Shown here: piece by piece, positions 57,918-64,000 of the stretch
How the letters are laid out: every line of letters begins with the position of its first letter
Position numbering within the stretch: position 1 is the stretch's first letter
Assembly (NCBI GenBank): GCA_963995505.1
Contig: OZ023190.1
Location: forward strand, 12,208,092-12,272,091
Direction of reading: 5' to 3'
From: Hypericum androsaemum
Lineage: Eukaryota; Streptophyta; Magnoliopsida; Malpighiales; Hypericaceae
Length of the DNA: 64,000 bases
The notes under the pieces: model-generated
Told to the model about the DNA's origin: nothing
Database searches by the model: none
Seen by the model: only the letters and a program-made list of their open reading frames with translations
Position numbers and translations under genes: made by a program

Positions 57918-58975
57918 TTGTGCGTCGACAAAGCGAGGGTCAAGAAGAGAGAGAATGGAAATGTACTAGAAGTCGTGATGGTAATGGAGGAGGTGGATGA
58001 TTATCTTTTTTTTTGAAACAAATGGTGGATAATTATCAATGTCTAAGGACCTGGTTTAATTTTTTTTTTTGAGGGGTGGTTTAATTTCTGATAGGTGCAA
58101 GTCTGTAGAAAAATTTACTCGGGAAAACAATTCAACTGGACATGAATAATAGATTAGATGGGCGCTGGCTGGCTTTCAATCACTGTTGACGCCAACATCA
58201 ACTCAACTACTTGCGTCTCGGTTACTACAACAACTCTGCTTCGTCTCTCTCTCTCTCTCGTGTATATATATAATATTGGTCGGAAGATGAAACATTTCCG
58301 AGCTTAACTATAATTTTGAAGTATAATTTTCATGCTAATTAATATTAAAAAAAAGAGACTAAATTGAATTGGGACTAAATAAAATTTGTTTTCAAGTGGG
58401 CAAATATCACAACAAATTAATATCACCACACATGCTGTAAACTAATACTAATTTACAGTCAAACTAATATCACGACAGACTAATATTATTATACATGCAA
58501 AACAATATTTAATATCATTATACATGCAAACAAATATTTTTTATTTTAGTTTCCAATGCAAATGTGTATAGCCTGAGAATGATGGGAGTAAACGAGGAGG
58601 GCATCGGACTGCGGGAAATGATGGGATTTTGAGAAACTTGACGGTCGAAACAAACGAGGGAAGATGCCATCTTTTTTTTTCTTCCTGAAAATGATTTTTG
58701 GTCGAAAAATAATATTACAACTTTTATATTTTATGTTTATTACAACTTCTTTCTCTTTGCTTTTGGTGTAGAATAGATAGTTCTTAATTTTTTCAAAAAA
58801 TAGAAAGCTTTTTTTAATAATTTCCGTGCCTATTAGAGTGGACAGAGAAGAAAATTATCTCTTAAATTGAACTCTCGATAAAAAAGACTAAACTCATATT
58901 ATAACGTTGTTTTTTCCTATTTTTATTACTTTGTTGAGTATGAACTATGAAATTGCTAACCTTCAAAAAAAAAAA
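57918..58975. other. Upstream region of the kelch gene and AT-rich spacer
   Basis: A (CT)n run followed by GTATATATATAA lies near 58243-58273. Short repeats of ACTAATATCAC and TTATACATGCAAA occur at 58400-58540. No gene recognised. Confidence 0.35.
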
Positions 58976-59335
58976 GGTACATTTTAGTATGTTGTAGTTA
59001 CATGCTTTTTGTATTGAGTACTATGTGATTTAAAATTGGTAATCGAATCTCTGAGGTTTACCAACAATTTTTCGGACAGGTCCTGGGTAGCAGGCCCATC
59101 CAAGCGCGCTTGAAATGTTGTCATTTTCGAGACGACATGACAGACACGTAGTGACAGAGTGAACTTAGTTAAGGCTGACGTGTAATATGACAAATTACTA
59201 AATAGTCCCATTTTTTCAATATTATATCAAAAAATCCAAACTTCAGCCTCCCATCCTCTTCTCCCTTCTGATGCTTTTCAACAGTGGTCCAAACCTTCAA
59301 ACATGAACAAATTACTTTACTCTCATCACAGAGAT

Positions 59336-59560
59336 TCAATCTTTACCTATTTCCTCAACAACCCAACAAGCAAAAACCCAGTGAAATTAAGAGTCTTTAG
59401 ATACTACTCGCTTATGTACTTCAAAAGATTTGATCTTTACCTCTTCTCTCACCAACCCAACAAGCCAAAACCCAATAAAGTAGGAAGTCTTTATGGGGAT
59501 TACTCCCAAAGACTCGATCTTTACCTATTTTCTCACTAACCCGACAAGCCAAGACCCAAT
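59336..59560 (+). repeat. Three tandem copies of an 85-95 bp unit in element F
   Basis: The words GATCTTTACCT, CAACCCAACAAGC and AAAACCCA recur at about 59338, 59430 and 59514 with small differences. Unit length varies. Confidence 0.6.
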
Positions 59561-59587
59561 TAAAAGTGGAGTCTTTAGGGTGGGTAC

Positions 59588-59842
59588 TTACTAGTGTACT
59601 CGCGGTTCATAAGCTGGAGGGTCTCTTGCTTGTGCCTGAACCTTTTTTTATTGTAGTTCTTGCTCCGGGTCAAGTTGTGGCGGAACACCTTCGGGTCGAA
59701 ATGCACATACCGGCACCGGAGTCCGCTTCGACAGAACACCGAACTGTGGGCCTCACCTGGGCCTTGGAGGATAAGTCTTGGGTCGCCGAGAAGATGATCT
59801 CGGGTCGAAGGTGGACCCGACCCAGGTTGAGGGAGACCGCCA
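59588..59842 (-). pseudogene. HDR: Captured first exon of HDR (4-hydroxy-3-methylbut-2-enyl diphosphate reductase)
   Basis: The minus strand from 59842 reads MAVSLNLGRVHLRPEI, then RPTVRCSVEAD. After a frameshift it reads FDPKVFRHNLTRSKNYN and HKQETLQLMNREYTS. This is the chloroplast transit peptide and the start of the mature chain of HDR (IspH), the last enzyme of the plastid MEP isoprenoid pathway. The iron-sulfur Cys residues lie further on and are absent. The frameshift near residue 48 confirms it is not functional. Confidence 0.85.
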
Positions 59843-60089
59843 TATGATCCGAAGGAGATCGGAGCAGGTAGAGAGAGAGGGAGGAGGACAGGGGCGAAGG
59901 AGACCCAGGAGTGGGTGTTTTATTTGGTGGGGTGTGGATCCATCATGTGTTCCAGAGGGGTATGGATTGGGTACGGAATGTTCAGATTCCGAACCGTTCG
60001 GAATGAAGACACGCCGGGATTTTTTTGCAAACGCGTTAAAATACAGGGACGAAAATAAAAAAAGCCACGCACAAACGCAGGCTGGATAC

Positions 60090-60320
60090 AAATGTCAGTA
60101 TCACATAACTGCGCATGCCAGTATCACATAACTGTGCGTGCCAGTATGACCTTTTTGCAAAAATGCTAAAATACGGGGGACCAAAATGAAAAAAGCCACG
60201 TGCGCCATTATCATAAACGGGACTTGCCGCTGTCACAAATACACATGCCATTATCACATAACTGCACTTGCCATTATCACATAAATGCGCTTGCCATTAT
60301 CACATACATGCACTTGCCAC
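60090..60320 (+). repeat. Tandem 25-27 bp repeats in element F
   Basis: CCAGTATCACATAACTG and CCATTATCACATAACTGCAC-type units recur at about 60095, 60118, 60248, 60272 and 60294, separated in the middle by a diverged stretch. Confidence 0.65.
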
Positions 60321-60702
60321 TGCGGTCCCCCTTCACTCCAACCCGTACGGAATCAATTCTTTCGCTCCGTACGCAATCCACTCCCGTTCCAGAAGAGGAG
60401 AGGGAGTGAGAGAGAAAAAGAGGAGGAGAGTAATATTTAAATGAGGAGTTTTTTTGAAAAAATATAAAAAATAAGGACTATTTTGGTAATTTACTATACT
60501 GCACGTCAGCTTTAATTTATTGCCACGTGTCTTCTATATCAGCTCGAAAATGAAGTCATTTCGAGCGCATTTGGACGGGCAACTGCCCTAGACATGCCAA
60601 GAAAATTGTTGGTAAATCTCACGGACTCAAATACCAATTTTAAACCACAAGGTATTCAATGTGAAAAGCGTGTAACTACATAGTACTCAAGTGTATTTTT
60701 CC

Positions 60703-63700
60703 TAAAAAAACTAATGAAATTGGGATTGATGGAAGTGAACACTTCCTGTCCAATACTTCCCAATTTTCAAGGTGGGGTTATTGATGTGCATCAAAAATGT
60801 GTCCTCTCTAGGTGTATTCGGGAAATGTGTGGGGTTTTGTGTTTCTCCCACATTATTAATTAATTTATTTTACAGTTTCGGGAACTGGAATCGCTGTTTT
60901 TTAGATTCCCATAAAAAAAAGCTTGGAGCTTTATGGAAGATGATGCAAAGTTTTAATAAATAATACAATAAAAGACACTGCATTGGCATATTTTATTATT
61001 ATAAAAACCTCTATTTCGCAGCCAGGTTAGGCATTTATCTATTATTTCGTATTTGCCATGGAACTTGTGCTTCAAAACGACATGACAGCTCTGTTTCATG
61101 CACATGGAGGCCAATCACTGAACTAATCCAAAAAAATTATTTAAGCCGAAAAAATTAATCACACTGAGTTTTCTGATATCAGGAAAATAAAAAAAACTAA
61201 TATCAGGTACTATCATTAAAAAAAACTAATATTAGGTATTAAGAGTAGTTTTTTCGTCTGTAACAGTGGGAATTTTTTACCAAAAAATTTATTAAAAATA
61301 CTATTTGAACACCTGAAAGAAAACGATAACCCAAATCGAAAAAAATCAAATAGTTAAACCTTTTAAAATATGAAAAAAAATCTCACATTATTTCTTACGA
61401 TGAAATAAAATATACCAAAAATTGTGCGTCAACTATCTAAGAGTACCCGAAAGCATTCGAGTTTTTCTAACAACGGCCAGAACCAGAAGCTTTTTGTTTA
61501 TATAATTATAGGGAGATTTTTTTAAGTAATAAAATTATATTTGATTTGAATTTAAATTGATCGATATTGAATAAGTTATAAATAAAAAAAGGTTATTTTC
61601 TTTGGGGAGGGCACTAAAATCGAGGAGCCATGAGGGGCTTAATTTAATTATTAATAACAGTATTTTTTGTGAGATATTAATAACAATTGATTGGACATAG
61701 GCCAATAGAACAAACACCGAGTTACGACGGCGTATGGTAAGCATATAATTACGCGCCACCAGAAACTATACCTTTGGTTCACGTGACTCTCCGACCTCTT
61801 TGTAATCCGGAATCTCTTATTTAATTTTTTATTCTTTTATGTCCAATTATTTATTTATATTTTTTAGAAGTATTTTATTTTGATTTGATGAACATAAATT
61901 TTTTTTTTGAAAATTAATTTTTTTCGCTGAGTAGGACTGGGGGGTAAAAATGAAGTGAAATGAAAGACATGTATCTCGTCCAGAAAACTGCTGGTGATGT
62001 TTTCTGCTGTTGTACGTACTATAACACATTAATTCGGTTCTACCGAATTCAATCTTGATTAGATATAAGTGGTCTAAACTTGGAAAAACACATCTATCTG
62101 GTTTAATACTTACCACGTTATATATATATTTGTTTACAGTACCACTTTATATTTATTGAGTCGAGGTTTCCTTGCTATAAAGAATCTCACATCTCTTATA
62201 CCAGGAGTGAGGGACATGTTTATAAGTGTTGAAAATTTACCAACCTATTATTTTAAAATTTTGGATTGGATATAAAAATTCTAACACTTTAAAAAAAATT
62301 CAAACGAGTTGCAACAATTACATTTTCCAGTAAATTCAAAATTATAAATGTACCGACTCTCTAACAATAACTCCACTTCAAGTTTAAAGACATCGTTTGA
62401 TGGAATCCAAACGTGTTCAAACATGTGGTGTATATTACGTAAATGATATACGTAATAGGGCAACGAATTGACTTTAACTCTTTTTTCGAATAAAATAATG
62501 TAAAATTTTCAAATCTCCTTTCTTATCCCCCCACATGTCGTTAGAAAAAAAATAAATACTCAATTCCTGCATTTTTTTTGAAGTTGAAAAAAAAATATCA
62601 ACCAACACAAAAGGTCAAAAAATTCAGACATTTGTCGTTTTAATATGAAAGCTACAGTGGTCATAACTGAAATGACTAGTGGAATATGAAAGATTTTACA
62701 ACGACAGGGTAGATTGTCATCCTTTGTCCAAAACTGTCCAATCAAAACAGATGAATTTCCCCAAATTAATGTTACAAAGTCCAAGATATACTGTACATTA
62801 TTATTGTTTTTGTTACAGTCCAGTCCAAAGTGACTAAAAATTCAAGTCACGCAAGTCGAGTAATATGAAACATAGAAAGCTGGATCAATTCAACCCACCG
62901 GCCACCGGGTCAAGAAAACTAAGAACTCGGGAGCAAATGTCTCGTTATAATCGATATCAACTTTGTATCGATCGATCTAAATTCGAACTGAATATTTTAA
63001 TGCTTTGTAACGGGAGCAAATGTCTCGATGACCATGGCAGGCAAAACAATATCGCTTTTTGGGCTAATTCGATGCTCAGCGTGACGGGTCCGTGCCGTTG
63101 ACTGGTCCATTACTCGATGTCCCACTGCCAACGGCATCCACAAACAAACCCATTGTCCGTGTACAATTACCTTTTCATCACCCAGTTTTGGAGCTTTGGC
63201 ATTTTGAACTCAATTTCCTCAAATTCCATCGTTGTTGGATCGACGACTGTGTCGTTGAGTTGATCCATGAGTTGCGTTCTCGAGTGTGGTTAAGTCAGTC
63301 ATCGATAAGTGTTTTTTTTGTCAAAATGGCTTTTATATGAACCACCAAGTTCGAGAGTAAGACAACACAAGATAGCTAACCCAACTCAAGATCTTAAATC
63401 AACAAGTTAGTAAAATTTTCGAGACTTGCAAGCAATCCCACCGTAAATGCATCTAGTGATGTTGTTATCTTAACATGTCTTATTAGTACTGGCTTTGACT
63501 TCACTAACGTGTGATGAAACAAGAATGAGGACAACGACCACAGAATCAACTCAATCTGATACCATCTAAAGATCTTTATATCCAACCCATAATCTTAAGA
63601 CAATGTGTTGGTAGATTTTTAACACATACATACAAACACAACAAACTCGCAATTAACGATGCGGTAATCTTCACGGCTCTTCGTATGTGAATCCATAGCT

Positions 63701-64000
63701 GACTCTATAATGTAAAAAACCGGTCTTATTTGAATGAATGGAAGTGTTTTACTAAAGAAAAGAAAAGAAAAGAGAGAGAGAGAAGGCTATTGGTTACTTT
63801 ACATATACAACAGACTTTGTACAAAAGCTACTAGTGCAGAGTCCGCCACCAGTTGCAATCATGTCTGAGACTCATGCTTAGCAATGTACAAGTTCGACCA
63901 ACGAACAGTGAACAAAAAAAGGGGCATCTTATCATACTCTAAGACGACCGGTCGTACGATGAATTGATTGGTGGGCAAGCTAAAAAGTGAGCAGAGAATA
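60703..64000. other. AT-rich intergenic region, no gene recognised
   Basis: Open frames are short (under 90 codons) and without family features. A GAAAAGAAAAGAAAAG run passes into (GA)n near 63757-63784. Nothing else was supported. Confidence 0.4.

Larger units (their letters stand above)
58976..60702. mobile_element. MULE-like long-TIR element F carrying an HDR (IspH) fragment
   Basis: About 240 bases at the left (TGTAGTTACATGC, TTTAAAATTGGTA, GGTTTACCAAC) recur inverted at 60460-60702. The TIR sequence differs from the A-E family. Flanks are A-rich (AAAAAAAAA and TAAAAAAAC), close to but not an exact 9-bp repeat. The interior holds two tandem arrays and a captured plastid isoprenoid gene fragment. 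Confidence 0.65.

Noticed and set aside
60090..60320. CRISPR-like spaced repeats
   Set aside because: They are irregular 25-27 bp tandem repeats in a plant MULE; no spacers of constant size and no cas genes.
61000..64000. Short open frames up to 89 codons
   Set aside because: They are AT-rich chance frames without start context, domains or splice structure.

Overview
The window is plant nuclear DNA. It has spliced genes with GT-AG introns, AT-rich spacers, Ty1/copia, Ty3/gypsy-like, LINE, MULE, hAT, PIF/Harbinger and Emigrant-type elements, and plastid DNA insertions. The gene content, and a gene order that I recall from Arabidopsis chromosome 1 (NAS4, TPR5/RPAP3-like, PAPA-1/HIT), point to a eudicot. 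I cannot name the species.

Host genes are few. A two-exon nicotianamine synthase lies at 557-1692 (+). A 5'-truncated, frame-broken RPAP3-like C-terminal fragment lies at 30996-32084 (-). A complete seven-exon PAPA-1/HIT zinc-finger gene, a likely INO80-complex subunit, lies at 32491-35084 (-). A complete nine-exon kelch-repeat gene lies at 54967-57917 (-). Another two-exon gene, a Myb/SANT-like protein probably belonging to a PIF/Harbinger transposon, is split between 38.2 and 47.4 kb by a copia element.

Most of the rest is nested transposons. Copia element 1 (7861-13902) sits inside a TIR element (about 7.6-14.7 kb). A MULE-type element with an exact 9-bp duplication (15368-21058) holds a 2.75-kb solo LTR and a second MULE. 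Copia element 2 (38785-47149) sits in the Myb gene inside a Harbinger-like element (37775-48335). A retroposed sequence with a poly(A) tail (49351 to 53896) was hit by a MULE (50347-53885), which was hit by two more (about 50.55-51.86 and 52.37-53.73 kb).

The most distinctive feature is the set of long-TIR elements that each carry pieces of different host genes: a BCS1-like AAA-ATPase, a clathrin-light-chain-like gene plus lipoyl synthase, a TMCO1-like ER protein, plastid HDR (IspH), and less certain pieces in others. All captured pieces are broken. A second unusual signal is a 14-nt exact complementarity between the LTR of copia element 1 and the segment at its primer-binding position. It could mean tRNA-independent priming.

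Evidence is by reading the sequence and remembered families only. No database search was run. Arabidopsis locus names are from memory.
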